Shown here: positions 15,851 to 25,718 of the stretch, one piece after another | Position numbering within the stretch: position 1 is the first letter of the stretch | Layout: every line of letters begins with the position of its first letter | Source of the DNA: Limosilactobacillus viscerum | GTDB lineage: Bacteria; Bacillota; Bacilli; Lactobacillales; Lactobacillaceae | Reading direction: 5' to 3' | NCBI RefSeq assembly: GCF_947387525.1 | Contig: NZ_CANDNW010000019.1 | Location: 1 to 32,099, forward strand | Length of the DNA stretch: 32,099 bases | Position numbers and translations under genes: made by a program | The notes under the pieces: model-generated | Told to the model about the DNA's origin: nothing | Database searches by the model: none | The model's input: the letters and a program-made list of their open reading frames with translations, nothing else

Positions 15851-17572
15851 CTATTCTACCGAAATCAGGTATGGGTATACCGGCTGGCCACCTTCGTAGA
15901 TTTGAACATCAAGTTCATCATCTACTTCTTCAACCGCCGCCTTAATTGCTTCAGCAGTCTCTTCATTACCATCTTCACCATAAAGAATTGTGACGATTTC
16001 GCTGTCCTCATCAAGCATCTTCTTAACCATTTCGATTGCTGCCTGTTCCAGGTCTGGATTAGTCACAATAATCTTACCATCAACAATTCCCAGGTAGTCG
16101 TTTTGCTTAATTTCTTTACCGTCGATTGTAGTATCACGAACCGCATGGGTCACTTCACCACTGGCAACACTGGCCAGGTTTGCTTCCATGTTCCGCTGGT
16201 TAGCTTGAAGTTCTTCTTCTGGATTGTATTCCAGCAAAGCAGACATTGCCTGGGCAATCGTCTTTGCATGAACAACCGCTGTTGGGATATCTGCCACTTC
16301 AGCAGCCTGCTCGGCCGTCATGAAGATATTTCCGTTGTCAGGAAGGACAAGAGCCTTCTTCGCCCCACTATTATTGATTGCATCAACAATGTCCTGAGTA
16401 CTTGGGTTCATTGTCTGCCCACCACTAATAATGTGAGTAACACCAAGACTCTTGAGCAGCTTAATGATCCCATCACCAGAGGCAACCGCAATCACCGCAG
16501 TGTCAACTTGCTCTTCTTGGTCCTTCTTTGCCCGTTCAACTGGCGTTTCAGTTAGCGTATCGTCACCGTTGCCTTCTTCTTCATCATGCTCCATGATCTC
16601 TTCTTGTTGCCAGACCATGTTGTGGATTTCGATTGTTTGAAGGTCACCGAATTCCTGACCCCAGCTTAAAACCTTGCCAGGGTGTTCAGTGTGGACGTGA
16701 ACCCGAACTACCTGGTCATCACTTAAGACAAGCAGGCTATCACCTAACTTAGCCAGGTAGTTATAGAAGGTATCGTAGTCGAACTTCTTGGTAACTTGCT
16801 TTCCCTTACCAATCCGCACCAGCATTTGCGTACAGTAAGTGTACTTAATGTCGGCAGGGTCTAGTTTACCCTGGACGCTTTGGTGGTCCATGGCATTAAC
16901 CATTTCATCAACTTCTGCCTTATCTGGCTTGTAGTCTTCGCCCTTTTCAACTTCCTTGCCGCTCAGTGATTCATCAAAGGCTTCCAGTACGTAGACTAAC
17001 CCTTGGCCACCAGAATCAACGACACCAACTTCTTTTAAGACTGGCAGAAGATCAGGCGTCTTCTTCAGTGCCTTCTTACTTGCCTCATAAATGGTGTGCA
17101 TGATTTCTAACAGGTCGTCAGTTTCCTTAATCTTGTTAAGACCAGCCTGGGCGGATTCACGGACAACCGTTAAAATGGTCCCCTCAGTTGGCTTCATTAC
17201 CGCTTTATAAGCAACCTTGGCACCATTAGCATAAGCATCAACAAAGTCTTGCGCATTTAACTTGGTCTTACCAGCGGCGCCCTTTGCAAAGCCACGGAAG
17301 ATCTGGGAAAGGATCACCCCAGAATTACCACGGGCACCCATCAGAAGTCCCTTTGCTAATGCCGCACTCAAATCGCCGACCTTATCACTAGAAGCTTCCC
17401 GTTCGTACTTGGCACCACTAGCCATCGATGAAGCCATGTTAGTCCCAGTATCACCATCAGGAACTGGGAAAACATTCAGGGAATTAATGAATTCTGCCTG
17501 CTTGTTTAACTTATCAGCAGCCGCCTGAACCATTTTGCCAAATTCAAGATTTGTAATTTCTGTTACAGCCAA
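15851..17572 (-). CDS. fakA: Fatty acid kinase FakA (DAK/YloV family)
   Basis: This ATP-dependent kinase phosphorylates fatty acids bound to FakB carriers, feeding exogenous fatty acids into phospholipids through acyl-phosphate. Of 573 residues, the N-terminal DhaL-type nucleotide domain carries SLNVFPVPDGDTGTNM (Mg-binding aspartates) and GARGNSGVILSQIFRG. The middle and C-terminal parts include the conserved DSGGQGLVYVLEAF, DQVVRVHVHTEHPG and VLPDNGNIFMTAEQAAE. The start is TTG 17572, with GGAGG nine bases ahead. It lies 25 bp after asp23, the conserved yloU-yloV pairing. It shares the acyl-phosphate intermediate with plsX nearby. Confidence 0.95.
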   Translation of the reverse strand: MAVTEITNLEFGKMVQAAADKLNKQAEFINSLNVFPVPDGDTGTNMASSMASGAKYEREASSDKVGDLSAALAKGLLMGARGNSGVILSQIFRGFAKGAAGKTKLNAQDFVDAYANGAKVAYKAVMKPTEGTILTVVRESAQAGLNKIKETDDLLEIMHTIYEASKKALKKTPDLLPVLKEVGVVDSGGQGLVYVLEAFDESLSGKEVEKGEDYKPDKAEVDEMVNAMDHQSVQGKLDPADIKYTYCTQMLVRIGKGKQVTKKFDYDTFYNYLAKLGDSLLVLSDDQVVRVHVHTEHPGKVLSWGQEFGDLQTIEIHNMVWQQEEIMEHDEEEGNGDDTLTETPVERAKKDQEEQVDTAVIAVASGDGIIKLLKSLGVTHIISGGQTMNPSTQDIVDAINNSGAKKALVLPDNGNIFMTAEQAAEVADIPTAVVHAKTIAQAMSALLEYNPEEELQANQRNMEANLASVASGEVTHAVRDTTIDGKEIKQNDYLGIVDGKIIVTNPDLEQAAIEMVKKMLDEDSEIVTILYGEDGNEETAEAIKAAVEEVDDELDVQIYEGGQPVYPYLISVE

Positions 17573-17597
17573 TTAACTTTTCCTCCCGTGCTTCGAA

Positions 17598-17960
17598 TTA
17601 ATCTTCTGTTGAACGAACGCCCTGTACACAGACGTTAACCGCATCAGCAGTAATGCCCAGCATTGATTCCAGGTTGTACTTAACCTTTGATTGGACACTC
17701 TTTGATACTTCAGAAATCTTCGTACCGTAGCTCACAATAATGTTTACGTCAACGACGATTCCGTTGTCCTGTTGGCGAACAACAACACCCTTATTGAAGT
17801 TCTCACGGCGGAGAATCTGGTTAACACCGTCACGAACCGGGTTACGACTTGCCATTCCAACAACACCGTAATTATCCGTAGCGGCACCACCAACAACTGT
17901 TGAAATCACATCATTATCAATGTCGATTGTTCCAGCTTTTGTCTTAATTTTTACTGCCAT
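17598..17960 (-). CDS. yloU: Asp23/Gls24-family envelope stress protein (YloU)
   Basis: This 120-residue protein of the Asp23 (DUF322) family has the core YGVVGMASRN near its first third and VDVNIIVSYGTKISEVSKSVQ. Asp23 proteins sit at the cytoplasmic face of the membrane and respond to envelope stress. This copy, paired with fakA, is the YloU subtype, whose function is not settled. ATG 17960 is chosen over ATG 17966 because GGGAGG is eight bases before the former but only two before the latter. A possible extended -10 lies at 18021-18026. Confidence 0.9.
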   Translation of the reverse strand: MAVKIKTKAGTIDIDNDVISTVVGGAATDNYGVVGMASRNPVRDGVNQILRRENFNKGVVVRQQDNGIVVDVNIIVSYGTKISEVSKSVQSKVKYNLESMLGITADAVNVCVQGVRSTED

Positions 17961-18020
17961 CGTCATGGCCTCCCTGTATTAATTTAGAGATTCATTTTTA
18001 ATTTATTCTAAGCTAACAAT

Positions 18021-18026
18021 ATCATA
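18021..18026 (-). promoter_or_regulatory. Possible extended -10 for asp23-fakA
   Basis: On the minus strand TGCTATGAT has the TG-n extended -10 form, about 60 bases before the asp23 start. The -35 region is poor (TTTTTA at 17-bp spacing). The gap between rpmB and asp23 holds this and the rpmB terminator and nothing else evident. Confidence 0.4.
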
Positions 18027-18093
18027 GCATAGCACATCAATAATAAAAAGTAACCCTCTTTGGAAATAGTTAACGGGGTGTACTATCGAAGAT

Positions 18094-18122
18094 AAAAAAT
18101 AAGCCGCCCATAATTGGACGGC
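18094..18122 (-). terminator. rpmB intrinsic terminator
   Basis: GCCGCCC (18103-18109) pairs with GGACGGC (18116-18122) through one G-U pair in the minus-strand RNA, with a 6-base loop. TTATTTTTT follows on the minus strand. It begins 11 bases after the rpmB stop codon. Confidence 0.8.
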
Positions 18123-18133
18123 GTCTTTTTTTA

Positions 18134-18319
18134 TTAAACCCGAGTCACTTTACCGGACTTCAAGGTACGTGCTGAAACGTAAACCTTCTTTGGCTTACCG
18201 TTAACCAAAATGGTTACCTTTTGCAAATTAGGCTTCCAGCTACGACGACTTGAGTTAAGGGCGTGAGAACGCTTGTTACCAAAGCGTGTCCGTTTACCGT
18301 TGATAAAATCTTTAGCCAT
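18134..18319 (-). CDS. rpmB: 50S ribosomal protein L28
   Basis: This 61-residue basic large-subunit protein begins [20 protein letters not shown], contains the family segment [13 protein letters not shown] and ends in a KV(Y)[11 protein letters not shown] tail. The length is typical (61-63). No zinc-binding cysteines are present, so it is the Cys-less form. GAGGAGGG precedes the ATG. It is a single-gene unit with its own promoter (near 18347) and terminator. Confidence 0.97.
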   Translation of the reverse strand: MAKDFINGKRTRFGNKRSHALNSSRRSWKPNLQKVTILVNGKPKKVYVSARTLKSGKVTRV

Positions 18320-18346
18320 TGGTGATACCCTCCTCTTTAAAACATT

Positions 18347-18352
18347 ATTATA
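18347..18352 (-). promoter_or_regulatory. rpmB promoter -10 (and alternative upstream promoter)
   Basis: A perfect TATAAT lies 27 bases before the rpmB start on the minus strand. TTACAT precedes it at a short 15-bp spacing. A second candidate further upstream is TTGCAT, a 17-bp spacer and TAAATT. Either could serve rpmB. Confidence 0.55.
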
Positions 18353-18444
18353 TTACGCATAACTGCGATGTAACTCACCTAATTAATTTACCATAGCGTT
18401 TCCGACAATGCAATAGTTTTCTTTCAAGTATTTTTCCTTGACAG

Positions 18445-19101
18445 CTAATTCATTAACTGGTCACAGCATTGAATTACCGCTACCACACCGGCAGTAAACG
18501 AGAAGTGGTTCTTGGTTCCAACAAACTCATTGCTGGACCAAGATACCGGAATGTCGCTTGACCAGTTATCAAGTGGGTACTTCTCGTCAACCAGCGTTAG
18601 CCCTTTAACCGGTGTAAGGTTCACAAATGCCAGATACTTCATCCCTGCTTGTTTCGTAATCTCATAGCTGCCTGGCCGGTAGTATGCTACCGTATTTCCA
18701 CGATCGATAAAGTGTATCTTTTCGAGGTAGTCCTCGTACGGGGCCTGCAGGGGCAAAAAGAGGTTGGCTAACAAGTGGTCAATTCGCCCGCCGGTTGCGC
18801 CAAAAACATCGATTTCGTCAGGTTTAAACTTTTCAATTGCGATTTTTACCCCCAGCTGGGTATCAGTAAAATCCTTTTCGGGTGGAAAAGTCTCAATCTC
18901 ACCCAACTGCTCTCTTAAACGTTGAAACTCACTAGCAGAGGTTGAGTCAAAGTCACCAATTGCGACAGCAGGCTTGATTCCCCAGTTAAGCAAGCGGGTT
19001 GCTCCATAGTCCGCTGCTACCCACTGCTCATTTTTACGTTGAATTACTTTCTCCTGGGGGACTAACGCAACCGGTCCGCCGACTAACACATTAACCCGCA
19101 T
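18445..19101 (-). CDS. thiN: Thiamine pyrophosphokinase
   Basis: This 218-residue enzyme transfers pyrophosphate from ATP to thiamine, giving the cofactor thiamine diphosphate. The substrate and metal site motifs are AVAIGDFDS, EKDFTDTQLGVK and FGATGGRIDHLLANL. The C-terminal beta-sandwich is present. ATG 19101 has GGAGAA ahead. It follows rpe, but the rpe terminator lies just before its ribosome binding site, so expression likely comes from readthrough. The rsgA-rpe-thiN order is conserved in Firmicutes. Confidence 0.95.
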   Translation of the reverse strand: MRVNVLVGGPVALVPQEKVIQRKNEQWVAADYGATRLLNWGIKPAVAIGDFDSTSASEFQRLREQLGEIETFPPEKDFTDTQLGVKIAIEKFKPDEIDVFGATGGRIDHLLANLFLPLQAPYEDYLEKIHFIDRGNTVAYYRPGSYEITKQAGMKYLAFVNLTPVKGLTLVDEKYPLDNWSSDIPVSWSSNEFVGTKNHFSFTAGVVAVIQCCDQLMN

Positions 19102-19117
19102 GGTAAATTCTCCTATA

Positions 19118-19145
19118 TAAAAAAGGGACCGATGTTACAGCCCCT
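19118..19145 (-). terminator. Terminator or attenuator between rpe and thiN
   Basis: AGGGAC (19124-19129) pairs with GCCCCT (19140-19145), including one G-U pair, and six T residues follow on the minus strand. It ends only about 17 bases before the thiN start codon, so thiN is probably attenuated relative to rpe. Confidence 0.6.
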
Positions 19146-19161
19146 GATTATCATAATGCGA

Positions 19162-19815
19162 TTACTTAGTAGCGTCACGCAATTCTTCTACCCGTTCTGC
19201 AGGGTCATCTGCATTAAAGACAAAAGAACCAGCAACTGCAACGGTAGCACCCGCTTTGTAGCAGTCAACAACCGTCTTGTTGTTAACACCACCATCAATT
19301 TCAATATCGAAGTCGTAACCCTTTTGCTTCTTAATTTCGTTTAATTGGGCAATCTTTTCAACCGTTTCTGGAAGGAACTTTTGTCCACCGAAACCAGGGT
19401 TAACAGTCATTACTAAGACTTGGTCAACCATGTGCAGGACGGGTTCAATCATGGCCACTGGCGTACCAGGGTTGATAACAACTTCTGCCTTTACCCCGCC
19501 ATTCTTGATAATTTGCAGAGCACGGTGAATGTGTTGGGTTGCTTCCACTTGAACACCAATGATGTCCGCACCAGCGTCGATGAATATTGGCAAAATATGT
19601 TCTGGGTTTTGAACCATCAGGTGAACATCTAGGGTCATGTTGGTGATTGGGCGAATAGCCTTAACAAAGCCTGGACCGTAGGAAATACTTGGCACAAAAG
19701 TACCATCCATTACATCGATGTGGAGGTATTCGGCCCCAGCCTTATCAACCTTTTCAATGTCCTTTTGCAAGTTTACGTAATCAGCACTCAAAATTGAAGG
19801 TGCAACCTTAATCAT
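19162..19815 (-). CDS. rpe: Ribulose-phosphate 3-epimerase
   Basis: This pentose phosphate enzyme interconverts ribulose 5-phosphate and xylulose 5-phosphate; heterofermentative lactobacilli need the latter for phosphoketolase. The 217-residue TIM barrel shows KVAPSILSADY, LHIDVMDGTFVPSISYG, LDVHLMVQNPE, MTVNPGFGGQKF and IEIDGGVNNKT. ATG 19815 is chosen over ATG 19830 because GAGGG is well spaced from it and MIKVAPSILSADY is the family start. The upstream ATG overlaps the rsgA TGA. Confidence 0.97.
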   Translation of the reverse strand: MIKVAPSILSADYVNLQKDIEKVDKAGAEYLHIDVMDGTFVPSISYGPGFVKAIRPITNMTLDVHLMVQNPEHILPIFIDAGADIIGVQVEATQHIHRALQIIKNGGVKAEVVINPGTPVAMIEPVLHMVDQVLVMTVNPGFGGQKFLPETVEKIAQLNEIKKQKGYDFDIEIDGGVNNKTVVDCYKAGATVAVAGSFVFNADDPAERVEELRDATK

Positions 19816-19826
19816 TCTAAATTCCC

Positions 19827-20702
19827 TCATTTCTTATAATTTGGTTTCTGGTTAACGATGATGTCATGGAACTGGACATAGTCGTCATACCGACTCTTCA
19901 TGATTATACCATGTTCCAGTGCATCCTTCACTGCACAATGGGGCTCTTTCAAATGGAGACAGCCCCGGAACTTACAATTTACCGCCAGCTTGCGCATTTC
20001 AGGAAAAAGGCGGGGAAGTTCTTCAACCGTCATATCAAAGGTCTCGTACGAAGAGAAACCAGGCGTGTCAGCAATCAATGCGCCATCAACATCCAGCAGA
20101 CTTACCTTACGGGTAGTATGACGTCCCCGCTTTAATGCCTGTGAAATTTCACCAGTGGCAAGGTTAAGGCCCGGTGCAAGGTGGTTTAGCAAGGTTGACT
20201 TGCCAGCACCCGTCTGCCCCATCATCGTTACAATCTTGCCCTTAAGGCTTTCAACTAGTGTTTTCAGCTGACTAGCCGCAAATGGGTCTCGGTTGAAGAA
20301 AACCTGGTAGCCAATTTGTGAATACCCATCCGCAATTGCTTGCAACCGAGAAAAAGTCTCACCATCCAGCAAGTCAACTTTTGAAAAGAAGATCACCGGC
20401 ATAATACCCTGTTCCTCTAGTCCTACTAGTTGACGGTCAAGCAAGTTTGCCGAGAAGACCGGCTGGGTGGCGGCAGTGACCACGACCGCCATATCAATGT
20501 TTGCCACTGGCGGCCGAACTAGCTGGTTCCGCCGGTCAAGTACTTTTAACAGGTACCCATCGGCAAACTCAACCCGGTCACCAACAACCGGCTTTATTTT
20601 CCTTGCACGGAAGTTGCCCCGGCCCCTTGTCCGATAAAGTTGCCCATCTGCTAAAACATCGTAAAAGCCGCTTAATGATTGCTGAATTATTCCTGTTTTC
20701 AC
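19827..20702 (-). CDS. rsgA: Ribosome small subunit GTPase RsgA (YloQ/EngC)
   Basis: This circularly permuted GTPase acts in late 30S maturation. The 291 residues have an N-terminal OB fold, the permuted G motifs in the order G4 [10 protein letters not shown]1 [14 protein letters not shown] and G3 DTPGFSSY, and a C-terminal zinc site [14 protein letters not shown] (Cys-x4-Cys-x-His-x5-Cys). The frame extends upstream, but GTG 20702 follows GGAGG by six bases and gives the family N-terminus ([13 protein letters not shown]). It lies 16 bp after prkC, a conserved arrangement; in other Firmicutes the kinase phosphorylates ribosome-associated GTPases. Confidence 0.96.
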   Translation of the reverse strand: MKTGIIQQSLSGFYDVLADGQLYRTRGRGNFRARKIKPVVGDRVEFADGYLLKVLDRRNQLVRPPVANIDMAVVVTAATQPVFSANLLDRQLVGLEEQGIMPVIFFSKVDLLDGETFSRLQAIADGYSQIGYQVFFNRDPFAASQLKTLVESLKGKIVTMMGQTGAGKSTLLNHLAPGLNLATGEISQALKRGRHTTRKVSLLDVDGALIADTPGFSSYETFDMTVEELPRLFPEMRKLAVNCKFRGCLHLKEPHCAVKDALEHGIIMKSRYDDYVQFHDIIVNQKPNYKK

Positions 20703-20718
20703 TTCACACCTCCATGAT

Positions 20719-22644
20719 TTAACCAGTAATGTTGGTACCACTCATGATCGTCCGACCATTGCGGACAACCCGGTATGCGCCCATTTGACCGTTCTTTAAC
20801 GTAAACGGCACATTAATAGTTGTTTCTTGATTAATTGTAATATCTTGATATTCCATCGTCAGGTTATGGTTAGCATCTTTAATATAGATCTGGACCCGGT
20901 TCTCCCGTTTTCCACCGTTTCCATCAAATGGAATATTTACTTGAATATTGGTCGTCTTGGTCTGGTTTCCCGAATTGGCAAGCGTAACCGTCAATGTGTC
21001 ACCATGGTTTAGCGTTTCACCAGCTTTTGGTGTTTGACTAATAACATGGTTCGTAGCAACGGTTTTAGACTTCTTTTCCTGGGTTGTCAGCTGAAGCTTA
21101 TGCTCGTTAGCAAACTTTTGAACAACACTAATATCCTGGTTCCGGAAATTAGGAATCTTGATGTTCTCCTTGCCGGCACTAACCTTAAAGTTGATCGTGT
21201 CGCCATTGGTTGCCACCGTCTTACCCTTACTGTAGTTCTGCTTAATAATCGTTCCCTTGTCGATCTTATCAGAATAAACCTCTTGCTTTTGGACAACAAA
21301 GCCCTTCTGCCGTAAGGATGAGGAAACTGAGTAATAATCATCGCCTACATAGTCAGCCATCGACATGTTTTTTACGCCAGTGCTTACCCGCAGGTCAACT
21401 GTCCCGTTAACCTGTTTCTTTGAACTGGTATCAGGGGTAGTCGAGATAATATGATTTTTAGCTACTTGTTCACTATTAACCCGGGTAATATTTCCAACCC
21501 GTAACCCTTGCTTACTAAGGATTCGTTCCGCTTGAATCGGTGTTTTTCCTTCTACATCCGGAACAATTACTTGCCGGAACATAAACCACCAAGTAGTAAA
21601 TGCTATCCCAATAACAAGTACTGCGGCAACGCCACTAAGCCAATATGGTAAGTAACGGTGCCGTTTTTTAGGCTCGACATCTTTTTCTTGATCGTCAGCC
21701 CCTTCATTCGCTGCCTTTTCTTGTTCGTCTGCTTCCTTAATTTGCTTTGAAATTTCAGCTGCAGATAACACTTTAGTCTTACCGTCATCACATTGAACGT
21801 GCCACTTCTCTTCATTTGCCCGGTCAGCGTCAAGGCTCGTTGACAAGTCTTCAGCCATTTCGCGAACATTAGCGTAACGTTCGTGCGGGCTCTTGGCGGT
21901 CGCTTTCAATACCACATTTTCAAGTGCTTGTGGAATGTTGCTATTGACGGTACGAACGGATGGAATATCCTCACGGAAGTGCTTAAGGGCAATTGAAACA
22001 GCCGTTTCCCCTTCAAATGGGACGGTACCAGTTAGCAGTTCATAAAGGATAATTCCCAAGGAATAGATATCTGATTGTTTTGTTGCGACACTTCCCCGCG
22101 CCTGTTCCGGCGACAGGTAGTGTACCGATCCCATCAACGTATTTGTCTGGGTCAGTGAATTTTGGGAAGTCGCAACCGCAATCCCAAAATCAGTGATTTT
22201 TATGTTTTTATTAGCATCAATTAATATATTTTGCGGTTTTAAATCACGGTGAATAATTCCGTGCGCATGGGCAGTCTCAACTGCGGACAGGACCTGTTTC
22301 ATAATGTCCACTACTTGTGGCAGCGGAATCGGATAGTGTTCCTTAATAAAAGCCTTCAAATCAGTACCCTGTACATATTGCATAACCATGTATTGAAGGC
22401 CTTCATCTTCACCCACATCATAAACGCCAACAATGTGGGGGTCATTCAATTGTGTTGCCGCGAGCGCTTCACGGTGAAAACGCCGCTTCGTATCTGGATC
22501 ATCACGGAGATCCAAACGCAGCAGCTTCACGGAGACATCGCGATCTAAAACCAAATCATGAGCTAAGTAAACAGTTGCCATTCCGCCCTCACCTAGGGAA
22601 CGGATAATCCTGTATCGGTGACCGATTATATCTCCAGGATTCAT
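20719..22644 (-). CDS. prkC: PASTA-domain serine/threonine kinase (PrkC/StkP)
   Basis: This transmembrane kinase senses cell-wall precursors and controls growth, division and translation. Of about 641 residues, the N-terminal kinase domain (1-270) has [11 protein letters not shown], catalytic Lys40 (VSVKLL), HRDLKPQN at 132-139, the DFG motif at 152-154 and [12 protein letters not shown]. An acidic and basic linker and one membrane span ([20 protein letters not shown]) follow. Three extracellular PASTA repeats and a C-terminal beta-rich tail complete it. A TTG at 22650 is in frame, but GGAGGG abuts it, so ATG 22644 is the better start. It follows its phosphatase by 18 bp. Confidence 0.97.
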   Translation of the reverse strand: MNPGDIIGHRYRIIRSLGEGGMATVYLAHDLVLDRDVSVKLLRLDLRDDPDTKRRFHREALAATQLNDPHIVGVYDVGEDEGLQYMVMQYVQGTDLKAFIKEHYPIPLPQVVDIMKQVLSAVETAHAHGIIHRDLKPQNILIDANKNIKITDFGIAVATSQNSLTQTNTLMGSVHYLSPEQARGSVATKQSDIYSLGIILYELLTGTVPFEGETAVSIALKHFREDIPSVRTVNSNIPQALENVVLKATAKSPHERYANVREMAEDLSTSLDADRANEEKWHVQCDDGKTKVLSAAEISKQIKEADEQEKAANEGADDQEKDVEPKKRHRYLPYWLSGVAAVLVIGIAFTTWWFMFRQVIVPDVEGKTPIQAERILSKQGLRVGNITRVNSEQVAKNHIISTTPDTSSKKQVNGTVDLRVSTGVKNMSMADYVGDDYYSVSSSLRQKGFVVQKQEVYSDKIDKGTIIKQNYSKGKTVATNGDTINFKVSAGKENIKIPNFRNQDISVVQKFANEHKLQLTTQEKKSKTVATNHVISQTPKAGETLNHGDTLTVTLANSGNQTKTTNIQVNIPFDGNGGKRENRVQIYIKDANHNLTMEYQDITINQETTINVPFTLKNGQMGAYRVVRNGRTIMSGTNITG

Positions 22645-22662
22645 ACTCAACCCTCCTGGCTA

Positions 22663-23391
22663 TTATTCATTAATTCCAATTAGTACGGTGATATTATCGG
22701 GGCCCCCAGCTTCATTTGCCATTTTCACTAACCGTTCACACTTATCAGCTAACGATAACGTTGATTGTAAGACATCCTTTAATGTCTTCTTATCAACCGT
22801 CTTGAATAAGCCATCAGAACACATCAACAGTTGGTCACCATGTTCAAATTTAAAACGGTTTACTTCAATTCGCGCATCCGGTGAAATACCAATTGCCCGG
22901 GTAATAATATTACTTTGTGGGAGTTTTAATGCTTCCTCCTCGGTAATATCACCACTTTTTACAAGTTCATTTACCAAGGAATGGTCAATCGTGACCTGGG
23001 TCATCATCCCTGCATGTAATAAGTAGCCACGACTATCACCAATATTGGCAACTACTAAGGTGTCAGCAAATGCGATTGCAGCTACCATCGTCGTTCCCAT
23101 TCCTTGAAAAGCGATATTTTCTTTTGATTTTTTTAAAATTTCATCATTAATTAATTGAACTTCGCGGGCAAACCACCGAATTGCTTCCAGCGGAGTTTCC
23201 GGTCCGTCCTCAATAAAACGATGACCGAGTCGTTTCACTGTCATTTCAGCAGCGACATCCCCACTACGATTACCACCTATTCCATCGGCAATCACCACTA
23301 GCTGATTCCCGCGTTTATCGGTAAATTGGGAAACCCGGTCCTGGTTTTGTGACCGTTGGTGCCCAACGTCAGTTTGATAAGCAACTTTCAT
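22663..23391 (-). CDS. stp: PP2C-family protein phosphatase (Stp/PrpC)
   Basis: This manganese-dependent Ser/Thr phosphatase opposes the PASTA kinase encoded next. The 242 residues carry all PPM motifs: the N-terminal SQNQDRV aspartate, VVIADGIGGNRSGDVAAE, VANIGDSRGYLL, the SDGLFKTVD segment and the C-terminal GGPDNITVLIG. ATG 23391 lies 18 bp after rsmB. Phosphatase, kinase and RsgA are adjacent, as in most Firmicutes. Confidence 0.97.
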   Translation of the reverse strand: MKVAYQTDVGHQRSQNQDRVSQFTDKRGNQLVVIADGIGGNRSGDVAAEMTVKRLGHRFIEDGPETPLEAIRWFAREVQLINDEILKKSKENIAFQGMGTTMVAAIAFADTLVVANIGDSRGYLLHAGMMTQVTIDHSLVNELVKSGDITEEEALKLPQSNIITRAIGISPDARIEVNRFKFEHGDQLLMCSDGLFKTVDKKTLKDVLQSTLSLADKCERLVKMANEAGGPDNITVLIGINE

Positions 23392-23409
23392 CTTAGTGCT
23401 AATTCCCTT

Positions 23410-24753
23410 CTACAGATTGCGCTGGAGACTACTGATAAAGAAACCATCAGACCCATAATCGGATGGCAAAATAGTCAACGTTGCTGAGTTTCGATCATCT
23501 TTAAGCTTCCGTGTCGTTGTTGTCTTTAACAAGGTGAAGTCAGGGTGGTCAGCCAAAAATTCTTGAACGGTCTGATCATTTTCCTGCTTCAAAATCGTAC
23601 ACGTACTATATGTGATTATACCGCCCTTTTTAACTTTTGGGGCAACTGCATTTAAAATACTTTTTTGAATTTGGTGTAAATTAACACTATCCGCTAATCT
23701 TTTCGTATAGCGAATCTCTGGCTTACGCCGTAATAAGCCCATTCCGCTACATGGTGCATCAACTAAAATTTTATCAAACGATTCATCCGTAAACTGGTCA
23801 GCCACCTTACGAGCATCTAGGGTGTGGGTTGAAACCCGGTCGGCAACATGCATCCGGTCGGCATTTTTTTGAATTAGTCTCGTTTTATGCTCGTGAATGT
23901 CCAGTGTATCAACCATTCCACCACTGTCTTGGTCTAAACGTTCCGCAATTTGGACTGTCTTCCCGCCTGGTGCCGCACAAGCATCTAGGACACGGTCGCC
24001 AGGTTGAACGTCCATACTATCAACTGCCAGCATGGCGCTTTCGTCTTGGATGGTAATAGCGCCGCGAGCAAAAAGCGGTGAGCCAATAACACTACCACTC
24101 GTGATTACCAACGCGTTTGGCGCAACTTCACTTTCCCGAAATTCAACTCCAGCAGTCCGTAACTCTTCTCTAACCGTCGCTAAATCTGACACTGCGGTAT
24201 TGACCCTAACTACGACGTGAGCAGGTTCATTAATAGATGCCAAAATTTGTTCGGCTTGGTCAGTACCATACTGGTTAACTAATTCCTGAACAATCCACTT
24301 AGGAACACTTGCTTTAATTGACAAACGTTCGACAAAATCAGTGATTTCATCAAAACTGGTAAGCCCTTGCCGTAAAATAGCGTGCAGGACACCGGTTACG
24401 AACTTTCGGATTCCTTGGTTTCCCCAGTTTTTAGCCAGTTCAATCGATTCATTAGTAACTGCCCAATCAGGTACCCGCTCTAAATAATGGTACTGGTAAA
24501 TGGACATTAGGAGCAACGTCTCTACCCAGGAATCCAACTTCTTACCCTTCACAAACGGCTGGAGCCAGTACTCCAGTGTTATTTGGTGTTGAAGTACGCC
24601 ATAAACAATTCGCGTTGCCAAGCGACGATCGCTATCACTGAGTTGGTGTTTAACTAATAATTGATTTAGCTGAAGGTTAGAATACGAACCATTTTGTCGC
24701 ACCCGGTCTAAGGCCGTTAACGCGACTGCCCGTGCTGACATCTGCTTAGTCAT
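23410..24753 (-). CDS. rsmB: 16S rRNA (cytosine967-C5)-methyltransferase RsmB
   Basis: This SAM-dependent RNA methyltransferase modifies 16S rRNA. Of 447 residues, the N-terminal NusB-like RNA-binding domain (AVALTALDRVRQNGSYSN onward) leads to a Rossmann domain with VLDACAAPGGKT. Two catalytic cysteine motifs follow: DAPCSGMGLLRRKPE and YSTCTILKQEN. ATG 24753 overlaps the end of fmt by eight bases, with AAGGAGG inside fmt, indicating coupled translation. fmt-rsmB adjacency is widely conserved. Confidence 0.97.
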   Translation of the reverse strand: MTKQMSARAVALTALDRVRQNGSYSNLQLNQLLVKHQLSDSDRRLATRIVYGVLQHQITLEYWLQPFVKGKKLDSWVETLLLMSIYQYHYLERVPDWAVTNESIELAKNWGNQGIRKFVTGVLHAILRQGLTSFDEITDFVERLSIKASVPKWIVQELVNQYGTDQAEQILASINEPAHVVVRVNTAVSDLATVREELRTAGVEFRESEVAPNALVITSGSVIGSPLFARGAITIQDESAMLAVDSMDVQPGDRVLDACAAPGGKTVQIAERLDQDSGGMVDTLDIHEHKTRLIQKNADRMHVADRVSTHTLDARKVADQFTDESFDKILVDAPCSGMGLLRRKPEIRYTKRLADSVNLHQIQKSILNAVAPKVKKGGIITYSTCTILKQENDQTVQEFLADHPDFTLLKTTTTRKLKDDRNSATLTILPSDYGSDGFFISSLQRNL

Positions 24754-25699
24754 CGGTTACTGCTTGTCCTCCTTCTTTCAAGTCCTGGTGACCATTTAGG
24801 TAAGCAGTTATGTCCATCGCCTGCTTACCAGCTGGCTTCAACCGGTTAATCCGGTAGGTCGTCCCGTTACCCGCCGCAATTACTAATTGATGCTTGCTGG
24901 CACGGACCACTTGTCCTGGTTTTAAAGTCGTTTTTTCATCCAATGGTGTTACATCATAGATCTTGGTACGAAGACCGTCGATAACCATGTTTCCCAGTGG
25001 TGCTGGACGGAGGCCCCGCACCTTATCATCAATTTGGTCCGCCGTCATCCGGTAGTCAATCCGTTCCTGTTCCGTCGAAATATTCGGTGAAAAGACAACC
25101 TTTTCCTCATCCTGAGGCGTTGCCGTAGTCTTACCAGCGATCAGGTCAGGCAAGATGTCTAGTAACAAGTCGCGGCCAAGGATACTTAGTTTTTCAAACA
25201 TCGTCCCGTTGTCGTCATCCTTTTCAATTGGGATTGCCCGCTGTGAAATAACATCGCCGGCATCCATCTTCTTGACCATGTACATAATGGAGACACCAGT
25301 TTCTTTATCACCATTAATAATGGAGTATTGAACCGGGGCACCACCGCGGTACTTTGGCAATAATGATCCGTGGACGTTGATTGCCGCAATTTTTGCCGCC
25401 GCCAACATCTTTGATGGTAAAAATTGACCATAAGCAGCAGTAATCAGCAGGTCTGGCTGTAGGTCAATTATTTCCTGCATCTCAGGGCTCTTGCTCAGCT
25501 TTGCTGGTTGGAGAACCTTGATCCCATTTTCAACTGCCAGTTGTTTAACCGGTGAAGCCGTTAAAACGTGCTTACGTCCCACCCGGTGGTCTGGTTGCGT
25601 CAAGACCGCCTTAACGTCATATTCTGGGTGATCAATTAAACTCTTTAAAATTGGTACCGCAAACTGCGGAGTCCCCATAAATACGATTGATGTTGCCAT
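24746..25699 (-). CDS. fmt: Methionyl-tRNA formyltransferase
   Basis: This 317-residue enzyme formylates initiator Met-tRNA using 10-formyltetrahydrofolate. The N-terminal domain has VFMGTPQFAVPIL and the catalytic Asn/His/Asp surroundings in INVHGSLLPKYRGGAPVQY. KKMDAGDVI follows, and the C-terminal OB fold binds tRNA. ATG 25699 is preceded by AAAGGATG. It lies between priA (20 bp gap) and rsmB (8-base overlap). Confidence 0.98.
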   Translation of the reverse strand: MATSIVFMGTPQFAVPILKSLIDHPEYDVKAVLTQPDHRVGRKHVLTASPVKQLAVENGIKVLQPAKLSKSPEMQEIIDLQPDLLITAAYGQFLPSKMLAAAKIAAINVHGSLLPKYRGGAPVQYSIINGDKETGVSIMYMVKKMDAGDVISQRAIPIEKDDDNGTMFEKLSILGRDLLLDILPDLIAGKTTATPQDEEKVVFSPNISTEQERIDYRMTADQIDDKVRGLRPAPLGNMVIDGLRTKIYDVTPLDEKTTLKPGQVVRASKHQLVIAAGNGTTYRINRLKPAGKQAMDITAYLNGHQDLKEGGQAVTDD

Positions 25700-25718
25700 T
25701 TAATAATCATCCTTTCAT

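Noticed and set aside
15848-16555. Plus-strand open frame of 235 codons opposite fakA
   Set aside because: It lies entirely antisense to a complete fakA and is rich in Cys, Phe and Asn, as expected for the complement of an acidic coding sequence. No ribosome binding site is visible.
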